Positions 45,570-56,813 of a stretch of DNA of 64,000 bases are shown here, piece by piece. How positions within the stretch are numbered: position 1 is the stretch's first letter; the number at the start of each line of letters is the position of its first letter. This DNA comes from Lotus japonicus (taxonomy: Eukaryota; Streptophyta; Magnoliopsida; Fabales; Fabaceae), in assembly GCF_012489685.1 (NCBI RefSeq), contig NC_080042.1:15266150-15330149 (forward strand). Reading direction: 5' to 3'. The translations under genes were made by a program, and so were the position numbers. The notes under the pieces were generated by a model. The model searched no databases. It saw only the letters and a list, made by a program, of their open reading frames with translations, and was not told the origin of the DNA.

Positions 45570-45988
45570 TGTAAGATCAAGTTTTGATCGTGTAGTACAA
45601 CTCTATGTTTTGATGATTACAAGTTAACATTTTAGTATGAACAATTATGGTACTCTAACGTGTTTTCTAAGTGTGCTCTTAACAGGCTCTGACCCTATCT
45701 TAATCTCACACAAAGCAGAAGCACTGTGCTTAAAGAGTGACCCTAGCAACGCTTTCGCAATCTCTATGTTCAATCTGAACAGTAGAAAAGCTTCAGAAGA
45801 TTTGAAGTTAATCAAGCTCTGATATGGACTCAACTCACTTGAAGTTCTGAAGATCCAGACGTTCTGATAACCCAGACATTCTGAAGGTTCAGATGTTCTG
45901 ATGGTGTAGAAGACTCTGAAGATCCAGAAGCTGAAAAGTGAAGACTTTGAAGTCTAGAAGCAAAATGGCTCTGAAGACCAAGTACTTC
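45570..45988 (+). repeat. First 419 bp of a plus-oriented SIRE-type LTR
   Basis: Starts TGTAAGATCAAGTTTTGATC, the same start as the LTRs at 50694 and 55604, and stops where the minus-oriented SIRE LTR begins. It is best read as the target into which the minus SIRE inserted. An identical-length piece lies at 62447-62865. Confidence 0.8.
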
Positions 45989-47197
45989 TGAAGGTATGAA
46001 AAACGGTAGAAAGGGGGGGTTTGAATAACGTTTTCAGAATAAAACTTCCACCTTAAGATTTTATCAAATCTTTCGAGAACAAATAAAGTGCTTAAGATAA
46101 GAGATAGAAAAGCATACAAGGATTTTATCCTGGTTCACTTGATGAATCACTCAAGCTAGTCCAGTCCACCCGTTAAGGTGATTTCTTCCTTCTTAGAATG
46201 AAGGCAATCCACTAATCAGGTAATTGTTACAACTGCACTTGAAACCTACAAGTGACTAACAATACACTGACTTAGCTCACACTAAGATTCACTCTCTTAG
46301 TCTTCTCTAGGATCCAATCAACCTTGATCTCCTAAAGGTAACCTAAACAATTGTTTAAGAAATATTGTTTACAAAGAAATTGCTTCTAAAAAGCTTGTAG
46401 TAAACACAATGAATTCAAAGATGAAAGAATGCTTAGAAGGTTTGAATATAGCTTGCGCGTATGAGATTCTCCCAACCGCATCTTTCAATCTTTAGCCTCT
46501 ATTTATACTCAAAGGATTAGGGTTTGAACATTGCATGGGAATGCTACCGTTGGAGGGCAGTCCTAGAATTTCCAACTTCTGCTGTGGCTGAGAATGTTAG
46601 GTTAGGTCGTTAGGATAGTACATTTGCTTTTGTACTTTCGATAGTGACTTGACCTTTAACCTAGTAGACTTCTGATCAGAGGAATACTTCGTGTTGGAAC
46701 TTGTGAAGCTCGTTGATCAGAGTTAGAGGGAAGCATGGATCCTCTGACCGTTGTATCTTCTGATTCTGAACTCAGAGGAGAAGTACTTGGTCTTCAGAGC
46801 CATTATGCTTCTGGACTTCAGAGTCTTCACTTTTTAGCTTCTGGATCTTCAGAGTCTTCTACACCATCTGAACATCTGAACCTTCAGAGTCTCTGGGTTG
46901 TCAGAACGTCTGCATCTTTAGAACTTCAAGTGACTGAGTCCATATCAGAGCTTGTATAACTTCAGATCTTCTGAAGCATTTCTACTATTCAGAGTGAACA
47001 TATATGTTGCGAAAGAGTTGCTTGGGTCACTCTTTATGCACAGTGCTTCTGATTTGTGTGAGATTAAGATAGGGTCAGAGCCTGTTAAGAGCACACTCAG
47101 AAAACACGTTAGAGTACCATAATTGTTCATACTAAAATGTTAACTTGTAATCATCAAAACATAGAGTTGTACTACTCGATCAAAAATTGATCTTACA
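45989..47197 (-). repeat. 3' LTR of the minus SIRE element, about 1.2 kb
   Basis: Plus-strand edges are TGAAGGTATGAAAAACGG and TTGATCTTACA. It matches 55604-56808 in reverse complement. A minus-strand TATA box (GAGTATAAATAGAGG) lies at about 46495-46510. Short AGAAGTTCTGAAGATC-like words are repeated through U3. Confidence 0.88.
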
Positions 47198-47211
47198 ATC
47201 TCCCCCTTTTT
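47198..47211 (-). other. Polypurine tract of the minus SIRE element
   Basis: AAAAAGGGGGAGAT on the minus strand, next to the LTR start TGTAAGATC. The same tract precedes 55604. Confidence 0.88.
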
Positions 47212-47923
47212 GATGATGACAAAACCAAGTATTTAGCTGAACAATTCTTAAACAATAAACTGAATTCACTCAGAGTTTAGAGAAATAGAATTAGACTTAT
47301 CCTGATGTGAATGGTTTATTTGGCTCATTCTGAATCCAAGTCACAACTTGATTCTGAGCTTAGCTCCCCCTAAATCTAAGACTTAATGAAAACGTTAGTA
47401 ATGTCTAGATTCTAAGCTAAATAATATAAGATTTCAGAGTGAAAACGCATGACATAGATGAAATAAAATAATCAGAGCGCATAAGTATTCAGAGTCACAA
47501 GTAGGGTATCAGAGTCAACTAAAATCACTTCAGAAGAAGTGAAATGTATTCCTTATATTTGCCCAGTGACATGTCTATGGTCATAGCAGTGGAACTCTTA
47601 AATTCTCCAAGTAATAACTAAATCACACTAATCAGCATATACATCAAAAACTTTGGGTTATACCCCCCCTTTTTGTCATAAGCAAAAAGCTTGGGGTGTG
47701 AAAAACTTAGCTAGAAGTACAAGGTACTCCCCCTGAAGGAAGGACTAAGTTCAAAAAGATGGAGATTTAATTAATGATGAAGGAGAGATTAGCGAATTAA
47801 AGAAGGAATCAATGCATGTGGAGAACGTTTACCACCGGCCACGGGAGTAAAGAGAAGCTTCAGTTACCAAGGACTTATCCTCGAGAAACTGCAGGAGCAA
47901 AACTTCCGGAAAGAAGAGGATGC
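47212..47923. other. SIRE 3' non-coding region
   Basis: Between the antisense promoter and the polypurine tract. Repetitive in GACTCTGA-like words and conserved in the plus copy (about 54860-55590). No gene is seen. Confidence 0.55.
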
Positions 47924-47933
47924 TTATATAAAG
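47924..47933 (+). promoter_or_regulatory. Putative TATA box for the antisense ORF
   Basis: TTATATAAAG 53 bp before the ATG at 47986, opposite to the retrotransposon's own direction. The plus SIRE copy keeps the same box (54851-54860) at the same distance from its ATG (54798). Confidence 0.55.
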
Positions 47934-47985
47934 CGATTAGGAACTAAGTAAGCTTCACAACACGATCAATTCCAAAAATAAGTAA

Positions 47986-48378
47986 ATGGCATCATACATG
48001 GTTGCTTTAGAGGAGCTCAGAAAGAAGGCCTTTGAAGAAGATTTGTTCTTGAATGTAAGGCATCCTGATGGTTCAAGAACCATACATGAGCGTATCGCCA
48101 TGCTGCTGGAAGAGGATCTTAGTCCAGAGTTGGATAAAGATCTGAGGGAGTTCCTCTGCTTCGTGGAGGAGATTCAGGAGCTGTGCCAGCTGGAGCTGAA
48201 TCTGCTGGAAGAGAAGGAAGTAGTGGAGAAAAGACTCGAGACGATGGAGGATAGTCTGGAGAGGAATGAGCTGAGCATCAAGATCGGCAACATAAAATAT
48301 ACACTGGATCGTCTGGAGAGGGAAAGAGTGGAGCAGCGCCAGGAATGTAGAAGAATGAGGAAGGATCCTCCATTCTAG
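47986..48378 (+). CDS. Antisense ORF of the SIRE element: 130-residue charged coiled-coil-like protein
   Basis: A complete ORF on the strand opposite to gag-pol. It starts MASYMVALEELRKKAFEEDL, has a short conserved-looking module NVRHPDGSRTIHERIAMLLE, then a long Glu/Leu/Arg-rich helix (LDKDLREFLCFVEEIQELC, ETMEDSLERNELSIK) and a basic end (RQECRRMRKDPPF). It has no signal peptide or membrane segment. A TATA-like box and an A-rich leader precede it. It converges on the env-like ORF (stop 48601) with about 220 bp between. The start region is kept in the plus SIRE copy, where a deletion removed the rest. I do not recognise a family; the name antisense ORF describes only position. Confidence 0.65.
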   Translation: MASYMVALEELRKKAFEEDLFLNVRHPDGSRTIHERIAMLLEEDLSPELDKDLREFLCFVEEIQELCQLELNLLEEKEVVEKRLETMEDSLERNELSIKIGNIKYTLDRLERERVEQRQECRRMRKDPPF

Positions 48379-48600
48379 ATTTAGGGAAATGTATGATGTA
48401 ATGTAATGGTTATGATTTTTATATAAATAAAGAAAGGTTTGTCAAGCATATATTATAATTGATGCAATAAGAAACAAGGAATAAACAAACACTTAAGAAA
48501 ATAAACAAATATAACACATAAAGTAAATATCTTAAAATTAGGAAAACAATAAACTAAAGGTTAAGCAATTAAGGAAGAAAAATGAAAGAAATCCTAAGAA

Positions 48601-49843
48601 CTAGGGTTTGGCAGTGCGACGCAGGAGCTCTTGAAGTGCTAGATTCATGTCGATCAGGAGAGTCTCATGAGTGTTAAGACGTTGTTCCAAAATGTCAAGT
48701 CTGGAAGAACTTGGCTGTGTAGAAGTAGATGGAACATCCTGAGCAGAGTGAGGAGCTTGAGTGGATTGAGAGGCAGAACTTGTGAAAGGCACTGGTGCAA
48801 GAACTTGACATCTGAGAGCTTCAGCTTCAGCCTGTAACTTTTCAGCTTCTTTCAGAGCTTCTAGCTTTTGTTCAGCTTCTAGGCGTGCAGCTTCTTCTGC
48901 TTGTTCTTTCTTCTTTCTTGCTTCCTCAACAGCTTCAAGTAACGCAACTCTTAGCTGTTGTTCATGCAAAGCCACTCTTCTGTTGAAATGCTGCCTAACA
49001 ACCTCAATCCTCTGATCCCTTTCAGCTTTGAGATGACTCATCATTATAGAAGCTTGAGCAATTATCCAATCACTCAGATGATTCCATTCTTCAGCAACAG
49101 AGTCAGAATTCTCACTAAGGTCAGTGTGGCCTTGCACATTGCGAATCATCAATGATGCTTCATGATTAAACACACTGATGCACTCAAGAAGGGAGTTTGG
49201 CTTGAGATAAGTATAGGGAACGATGGAGAGATTCGATGGAGAGATTGGTTTCAGGAGAAGTGGGGTGGTTGCTGCTATTGGCCTCAGAAGCACCTTGAGG
49301 AGAACCGACATCTAAGGTTTGGACATTTGAAGTGTGGATCTCAAGGTTAGGCTCAGAGGTTTCAACCTCAGGGTTTGGAGATCTAACCGAGGAATGGTTA
49401 GATACTGAGTTTTCTGGTTCTGGTTGAACAAGTTCTGGCTGGATTGGTTGAAATGAAGGGTCTGCTGCATTCAGAGGGACAACTTGTATAGGATGATCTG
49501 GGTCAACTAGACGTTTTGGTCTAGGTCCAGGGTATCTCCTTGGGCTAGGTACAGTATGGTAGTACTCAGGAATGGCAGACTCTTTTTCTTTCGCAATTTG
49601 TACAAATTGGCGAATGGACTCAGAGTTATTGGAGGGTGAGGAGTCAGCAACATTCGTGGGAAAAGATACAGAGGGACAGGGAGTTGTGGTTTCTGTATCA
49701 GTTGTTCTGCGACCCTGATGATCTGATGCTCTAGGGACAGAGTGATCAGAGGTTCTGGGTTCAGGTTCAGAAGGTTTGGGTAGAAAGGAAGAGGATGAAG
49801 TAAGAGAGAGAGAGAGATCGAGGGGATTAAGGGATTTTGCAAC

Positions 49844-49896
<53 letters not shown>

Positions 49897-49925
49897 AATC
49901 AGAAGTGATGGAGAACGTGTGTGTA
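48601..49925 (-). pseudogene. SIRE env-like ORF, C-terminal part
   Basis: Minus strand. The upstream segment (about 49310-49925) reads EPEPRTSDHSVPRASD and NVADSSPSNNSES, matching the C-terminal third of the env-like ORF in the plus copy, and lacks the N-terminal domain found there. After a frame break near 49190-49310, the 48601-49311 ORF gives a long charged helix (SDWIIAQASIMMSHLKAERD, EEARKKKEQAEEAARLEAEQ) with coiled-coil character and ends LQELLRRTAKP. There is no transmembrane segment, so an envelope role is unsupported; the label follows usage for this lineage. Confidence 0.72.
49856..49894. repeat. (AG)n microsatellite
   Basis: About 19 AG units in the leader of the env-like ORF, likely expanded from a CT-rich leader. 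A shorter run lies at 49804-49816. Confidence 0.95.
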
Positions 49926-50228
49926 TAGTGAGTTTTTGAAAATAACCGTTATTGATTAAACAGCAAGATAAAATCAACGGTTAAGAAAATAAGGACATCA
50001 TAGCAACAGTTAATACCAATAGCACACGTTGGAGAGAAGCACATCAACACTCATTACGACAGACTGTCAGCACAGGCACAAGGAACGATGTATCATAGCT
50101 ACTGACACACGTTTACTGTCTCAGCTTCAGAGTGAGCACCAATGGGTACTTAAACTCTGATGGAGTTACCTTCTGAACTAGACATATTCTGATAGAGAAG
50201 CATCATAGTCAGAGGTTCTGATCCATCT

Positions 50229-50693
50229 TTATGCTGGACAAAAGTCCATATTCAGATTTTTCAGAATGAAATTAAATCTATCCTCTGCTAAGGGCTTTGT
50301 AAAGATATCTGCCCATTGATGGTCAGTATCAACAAACTTCAGAAGAAGTACGCCCTTCTGAACATAATCTCTAATAAAATGATACTTTACCTCAATGTGT
50401 TTAGCCCTTGAGTGTAAGATAGGATTCTTACTCAGTGAGATAGCAGCAGTGTTATCACAATAGATTGGAATGTTGCTTTCAAGGATTTGATAATCCTCCA
50501 GCTGAAGTTTCATCCAGAGCATCTGAGTGCTGCATATTGCTGGTGAGATGTATTCTGCATCTGCAGTAGATAGTGCAATGGTTGATTGCCTCTTGCTTGC
50601 CCATGAAACTAAATTGCTTCCCAGAAATTGACAATTTCCAGAAGTGCTTTTTCTCTCTGTTCTATCTCCAGCATAATCAGCATTGTAAGATCA
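50229..50693 (-). pseudogene. SIRE RNase H, 3' part (minus element)
   Basis: Minus strand: YISPAICSTQMLWMKLQLED, IYCDNTAAISLSKNP, AKHIEVKYHFIRDYV, WADIFTKPLAEDRF, ending NMDFCPA. This is the copia RNase H C-terminus. It is cut at 50693, where the plus SIRE begins (duplication AGCAT 50689-50693), and continues at 56814. Confidence 0.88.
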
Positions 50694-51199
50694 AGTTTTG
50701 ATCGTGTAGTACAACTCTATGTTTTGATGATTACAAGTTAACATTTGAGTATGAACAATTATGGTACTCTAACGTGTTTTTCTGAGTGTGCTATTTACAG
50801 GCTCTGACCTCAATTCAATCTCACACAAATCAGAAGCACTGTGCATAAAGAGTGACCCAAGCAACGTTTTCGCAACATCTATGTTCACTCTGAACAGTAG
50901 AAATGCTTCAGAAGATCTGAAGTTATACAAGCTCTGATATGGACTCAGTCACTTGAAGTTCTGAAGATCCAGAAGTTCTGACAACCAAGAAACTCTGAAG
51001 GTTCAGATGTTCTGATGGTGTAGAAGACTCTGAAGATCCAGAAGCTGAATAGTGTAAACTCTGATGTGCAGAAGCAAGAAACTCTGAAGACCATGTACTT
51101 CCCTCTGAGTTCAGAATCAGAAGATACAACGATCAAAGGATCTGTGCTGTCCCTCTGACTCTGATCAACCGGCTTCACAAGTTCCAACATGAAGCATTC
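50694..51199 (+). repeat. Truncated 5' LTR of the plus SIRE
   Basis: Matches the first 506 bp of 55604-56808 with about eight differences (for example GGTTCAGATG against GGTGAATG). The TATA region is missing, so this copy has no 5' promoter. Confidence 0.9.
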
Positions 51200-52412
51200 T
51201 ACATCAGATGGATGTTAAGAGTGCCTTCCTAAATGGATATATATCAGAGGAAGTCTACGTCCATCAACCCCCAGGTTTTGAAGATTAGAAGAATCCAGAC
51301 CATGTGTTCAAGTTGAAGAAATCACTCTATGGTCTGAAGCAAGCTCCCAGAGCGTGGTATAAGAGACTCAGCTCATTCCTTTTGGAGAATAAGTTTGTAA
51401 GGGGTAAAGTAGATACAACTCTCTTTTGCAAAACTTACAAAGATGATATCTTAATAGTGCAAATTTATGTTGATGATATTATATTTGGTTCTGCTAATCA
51501 ATCTCTATGCAAAGAATTTTCTGAGATGATGCAGGCTGAATTTGAGATGAGTATGATGGGAGAACTCAAGTACTTTCTGGGAATACAAGTTGATCAAACA
51601 CCAGAAGGAACATATATCCATCAGAGCAAGTACACTAAAGAACTTCTGAAGAAGTTTAATATGCTGGATTCTACAGTGGCCAAGACTCCAATGCATCCTA
51701 CATGCATTCTGGAGAAAGAAGATGCAAGTGGTAAAGTTTGTCAGAAGCTCTATCGTGGTATGATAAGATCACTTCTATACTTAACTGCATCTAGGCCAGA
51801 TATATTGTTTAGTGTTCATTTATGTGCTCGTTTCCAATCAGATCCAAGGGAAACCCACTTAACTGCTGTTAAGAGGATCCTAAGGTATCTGAAAGGTACC
51901 ACTAACCTTGGCTTGATGTATAAGAAAACATCAGAGTATAAGCTTTCAGGTTATTGTGATGCTGATTATGCTAGAGATAGAACATAGAGAAAAAGCACTT
52001 CTGGAAATTGTCAATTTCTGGGAAGCAACTTAGTCTCATGGGCAAGCAAAAGGCAATCAACCATTGCACTATCAACTGCAGAGGCAGAATATATCTCAGC
52101 AGCAATATGCAGCACTCAGATGCTCTGGATGAAACATCAGCTGGAGGATTATCAAATCCTAGAGAACAATATCCCAATCTATTGTGATAACACTGCTGCA
52201 ATTTCATTGAGTAAGAATCCTATCTTACATTCAAGGGCAAAGCACATTGAGGTAAAGTATCATTTTATTAGAGATTATGTACAGAAGGGCGTACTTCTTC
52301 TGAAGTTTGTTGATACTGACCTTCAATGGGCAGATATCTTTACAAAGCCCTTAGCAGAGGATAGATTTAATTTCATTCTGAAAAATCTGAATATGGACTT
52401 TTGTCCAGCATG
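51200..52412 (+). pseudogene. SIRE RT (C-terminal part) and RNase H
   Basis: Starts inside RT at [23 protein letters not shown] follows PPGFED. Then KKSLYGLKQAPRAWYKRL, IYVDDIIFGS, MMGELKYFLGIQVDQ, RGMIRSLLYLTASRPDI, and RNase H (YCDADYARDRT, TAG, STAEAEYISAA, YCDNTAAISLS, WADIFTKPLAED). Two stops, otherwise in one frame. No translation start remains. Confidence 0.9.
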
Positions 52413-52855
52413 AAGATGGATCAGAACCTTTGACTATGATACTTCTTCATCAGAAGATGTCTAGTCCAGAAGGTAACTCTATCAGAGTTTATGTACCCAT
52501 TGGTGCTGACTCTGAAGCTGAGACAGTAAACGTGTGTCAGTATCTCTGATATATAGTTCCTTGTGCCCGTGCTGACAAGTCTGTTGTAATGAGTGTTGAT
52601 GTGCTTCTCTCCTGCGTGTGATAGGTGTATTTACTGTTACTATCTTGTCTTTAATTTTTAACCGTTGATTTTAAATTGCTTTTTGAATCAACAACGGTTA
52701 TTTGTCAAAACCCACTATACACACACGATCTCCTACACTTTCGGTTTTACTCTCTCTCTCTTCAGTTTTTCAACTTCTTACCCACGATTTCTCTCTCGCT
52801 CCCTATTCATCTTTCATCTTCATCTTCAACCCAAAACCTTCAACCGACTCCAACA
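52413..52855 (+). other. Leader between RNase H and the env-like ORF
   Basis: Non-coding; ends in a CT-rich stretch (52740-52840) before the ATG at 52856. The equivalent leader in the minus element is at 49895-50228. Confidence 0.5.
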
Positions 52856-54792
52856 ATGGTGAGACAAACCAGAGCTGAAGCCGCTGAAGCAACCAGGTTC
52901 CCCCACATGGTAGTGGGTCAAGCTACAGGCCAAATGGGTCCTGAGAATCCGACTCAAGGTCAAGCATCGGAGAGGATGATCCTAATCGCAGAACGGGGTT
53001 GTGCCGTTCACTGCGTGTACGCTCCTGAAGAACTTCAAGTACTGGCAGAATGGAGATTCGACCTCGACAACCTTGCTGCAAATGGGTTTGACTTGCGTCC
53101 TGAAGTTCACGTTCAGGGATGGGAAGAATACTTCAACAGGCTCAAAGGACCAATCTATGACAAATTGGTCAAGGAATTCTGGAAGCATGCCGACTGCGAT
53201 GACACTCAGGTGGTCTCCCACATTGCTGGAAGGAGAATCATCATCACTGAGAAGTCAATCGTGAATCTGCTGGGTGCAGATACTGCACGTGGGTTCGATT
53301 TCAACTCACTGAATCGAAGCTGAAACTCAAAACGAAGGATGAAACCAACAAGGCCCTGTACACCACCTACAAACCGGGCAAGACTGACTACAAGGTGGTG
53401 GATCTTCATCCCAAGCTCAGAATCTGGCACAAGTTTCTGCTACACTGCATCAATCAGAGGCCAAAGGGCAGTTCCCCAGACTACATCAACTTCTGCCAGA
53501 AGGCGATGTTGTTCTTCATACAAGATAAGAAGAAGATCTTCCTCCCCTTCTTCTTGTTCTCTTACTTGAAGGAGTGTATCAAGAAGTCCAGAACTACTGC
53601 CTCCATTAAGTCAGCCATCAAGTATATTCTCTTTGGGAGATTGCTGTCAGATCTCTTCATTGAGAGCAACCTTGTGCAAGATCTGATCAAGGCTGGATGC
53701 ACAGAGGATCTGACCACCATCGTCAGTGATGTCTTCACTGCCAACTCCTTGAAGAAGATGGGCTTGGTCAAAACGAAAATCGCCCCTGCTCATGAAGATA
53801 CATCTACTGAGATCAGACAAAGAAGGGTGCCTCTGAATGATTTCCCTCTGTGGACACAAGCAGACAACCCAGAGGCAATTCTGTGCTATATCGATGATCT
53901 GAAGAACCAAGGGTTTGAGATTGATGTTGATGAATTCTTCAGAAGATTGCCCCCTGCTCCAGAGTTTGACTCTCCTCCCAAGAGGAAAGTTCAGAGGAAG
54001 ATGGTCTTAGAAGAATCCTCTGAAGAATATGATGTCCCTCTGAAGAGGAAGAAGAAGGCTGACCAGCCTAAGCGGAAACATGGTGAAACCACCAAGCCAG
54101 ATGATGGTGATGATGGTGATAATGAGGATGGTCCTCCTCCTCCCAAGAAGAAGAAGAAACAAGTCAGAATAGTTGTGAAGCCTACACGGGTGGAACCTGC
54201 TGCTACAGTCATCAGGATGGATACTTCTACCAGAGTGACTCGCTCTGCCGTGCGTACAAGTAAGTCTGCAATCATTGAATCTGATGATGATCTGAATTCC
54301 ATTGATGCACTTCTTATTTCTACCCTTCTCAAACGCACCACCACCCAACTCACTACAATCCCAGAGTCACAATCTGCAGCCCAAGCCTCATCTCCACCCA
54401 ATTCCCCTAGGTCTTCCTTTTTCCAACCTTCCCAACAAGAAGCCCCTCTGTGGAATATGCTTTAAACCCCTCATCCAAATGAACCAACCTCTCCCATTAC
54501 CATCCAATACAACCCATTAACTTCTGAACCCATCATTCCTGAACAACCAGACTTTACCCAACCAGAACCTGAACCCAGAACGTCTGATCACTCTGTCCCC
54601 AGAGCATCAGATCGTCCTGCTGCCAGAACCACTGATACAGACTCCTCCACTGCCTATACTCCTGTATCATTCCCAATCAACGTTGCTGACTCCTCCCCTT
54701 CCAATAACTCTGAGTCACTTCGTAAGTTCATGGAGGAACAAGTCCTCTTCGAAGGCTTTCCTTCTGAGCTCTTCCAGTGCTCCCATGTATGA
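52856..54792 (+). pseudogene. SIRE env-like ORF with plant-transposon-protein-like N-terminal domain
   Basis: Starts MVRQTRAEAAEATRF. The N-terminal half (AEWRFDLDNLAANGFDLRPE, GWEEYFNRLKGPIYDKLVKE, AGRRIIITEKSIVNLLGADT) and the following frame (HKFLLHCINQRPKGSSPDYI, KSAIKYILFGRLLSDLFIES) resemble the putative plant transposon-protein domain found in SIRE extra ORFs. The middle is basic/acidic and nuclear-signal-like (RKKKADQPKRKHGE, PPPPKKKKKQ). A frameshift lies near 53310 and a TAA at 54463-54465. The last 26 codons run through the antisense of the small antisense ORF because of a deletion. No signal peptide or membrane span is visible, so a true envelope is unlikely. Confidence 0.78.
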
Positions 54793-54798
54793 TGCCAT
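54715..54798 (-). pseudogene. Truncated antisense ORF in the plus SIRE
   Basis: Minus strand from ATG 54798: MASYMGALEELRRKAFEEDL, then FLHELTK and a stop. The first 22 residues match the 130-residue antisense ORF at 47986-48378 with two changes; the rest was removed by a deletion that joined it to the env-like ORF. Confidence 0.65.
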
Positions 54799-54850
54799 TT
54801 TTCCTGTTATGGAATTGATCGAGTTGTGAAGCTTACCCTCCTCTAAATCG

Positions 54851-54860
54851 CTTTATATAA
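54851..54860 (-). promoter_or_regulatory. Conserved TATA-like box of the antisense ORF (plus SIRE copy)
   Basis: TTATATAAAG on the minus strand, 53 bp from the ATG at 54798. The upstream 100 bp (GTTTACCACCGGCCACGGGA, CTTATCCTCGAGAAACT) is also conserved with 47830-47905. Confidence 0.5.
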
Positions 54861-55603
54861 GCTTCATTCTCTCCTTGGAAGTTATTGCTCCTGTAGTTTC
54901 TCGAGGATAAGTCCTTGGTAACTGAAGTTCTCTTTACTCCCGTGGCCGGTGGTAAACGTTCTTCTCCTGCATTAACTCCTCTCTTAATTAGCGTAACTTT
55001 CATTCTTACCGCGTTTAATTTCTCCATCTTTTCACCCAGATCTTCTCTGAGGGGGAGTACCTTGTACTTCAAGCAGAGTTTTTCACACCCCATACTTTTT
55101 GCTTATGACAAAAAGGGGGAGTACACCTAGTTTTTGATGTGTAGTGTGATTAATTTTGGAGAATTTAAGAGTTCCACTTTTATGACCATAGATGTGTCAA
55201 TGGGCAAATACAAGGAATACATTTCACTTCTTCTGAAGTGATTATTTTTGACTCTGATTATATTTGACTCTGATATATATTTGACTCTGATATCACTTAT
55301 CGTTGACTCTGAATACTTATGCGCTCTGATTTTTCTATTTCATCTATGTCATGCGTGTTCACTCTGAACTCTTACATTATTTAGCTCAGAATCTAGACAA
55401 TTCTAACGTTTTCATTAAGTCTTAGATTCAGGGGGAGCTATGCTCAGAATCAAGCTGTGACTTGGATTCAGAATGAGCAAGATAAACTATTCACATCAGG
55501 ATAAGTCTTATTCTATATCCCTAAACTCTGAGTGAATTCAGTTTATTGTTTAAGAATTGTTCATCAAAATACTTAGTTTTGTCATCATCAAAAAGGGGGA
55601 GAT

Positions 55604-56808
55604 TGTAAGATCAAGTTTTGATCGTGTAGTACAACTCTATGTTTTGATGATTACAAGTTAACATTTGAGTATGAACAATTATGGTACTCTAACGTGTTTT
55701 TCTGAGTGTGCTATTTACAGGCTCTGACCTCAATTCAATCTCACACAAATCAGAAGCACTGTGCATAAAGAGTGATCCAAGCAACGCTTTCGCAACATCT
55801 ATGTTCACTATGAACAGTAGAAATGCTTCAGAAGATCTGAAGTTATACAAGCTCTGATATGGACTCAGTCATTTGAAGTTCTGAAGATCCAGAAGTTCTG
55901 ACAACCAAGAAACTCTGAAGGTGAATGTTCTGATGGTGTAGAAGACTCTGAAGATCCAGAAGCTGAATAGTGTAAACTCTGATGTCCAGAAGCAAGAAAC
56001 TCTGAAGACCATGTACTTCCCTCTGAGTTCAGAATCAGAAGATACAACGGTCAGAGGATCTGTGCTGTCCCTCTGACTCTGATCAACCGGCTTCACAAGT
56101 TCCAACATGAAGCATTCCCCTGATCAGAAGTCTCCTAGGTTTAAAGGTCAAGTCGCTATCCAAGTACAAAAGCATATGTACTTTCCTGACGACCTACCTA
56201 ACGTTCTCAGCCACAGCAAAAGCTGGAATTTCCAGAACTGCCCTCCAACGGTAGCATTTCCATGCAGCGTTCAAACCCTAATCCTTGGAGTATAAATAGA
56301 GGCTGAAGATTGAAAGATGCGGTTGGAAGAATTACACAAGCACAAGCTATATTCAAAAACCTTCAAGCATTCTTTCATCTGAATTCATTGTGTTTACTAT
56401 TAGCTTTTCAGAAGCAAATCTCTTGTAAACATTCTTTCTTAAACAGTTTGTTTAGTTACCTTTAGGAGATCAAGGTTGATCGGATCCTAGAGAAGACTAA
56501 GAGAGTGAATCTTCGTGTGAGCTAAGTCCGTGTAATTGTTAGTCACTTGTAGGTTTCAAGTGCAGTTGTAACACCTTACCTGATTAGTGGATTGCCTTCA
56601 TTCTAAGAAGGAAGAAATCACCTTGACGGGTGGACTGGATTAGCTTGAGGGATTTATCAAGTGAACCAGGATAAAAATCCTTGTGTGCTTTTCTATCTCT
56701 TATCTTTAGCACTTAAGTCTCGAAAGATTTGTTAAAATCTTTAAGGTGGAAGTTTTTATTTGAAAACGTTATTCAAACCCCCCCTTTCTACCGTTTTTCA
56801 TACCTTCA
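55604..56808 (+). repeat. 3' LTR of the plus SIRE, 1205 bp
   Basis: Preceded by AAAAAGGGGGAGAT and starting TGTAAGATCAAG. TATA box GAGTATAAATAGAGG near 56288-56302. Ends CATACCTTCA before the duplication AGCAT. Confidence 0.93.
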
Positions 56809-56813
56809 AGCAT

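Larger units (their letters stand above)
50694..56808 (+). mobile_element. SIRE-type copia, plus strand, internally deleted, nested in the minus SIRE
   Basis: TG at 50694 and CA at 56808 with exact 5-bp duplications AGCAT (50689-50693, 56809-56813). Internal deletion fused the 5' LTR (to about 51199) directly to RT, removing the promoter, gag, protease and integrase. It keeps RT-RNase H, most of the env-like ORF, the start of the antisense ORF and a full 3' LTR. Confidence 0.93.

Noticed and set aside
52856..54792. Functional retroviral-type envelope gene
   Set aside because: No signal peptide, transmembrane segment or cleavage site seen; frame broken twice.
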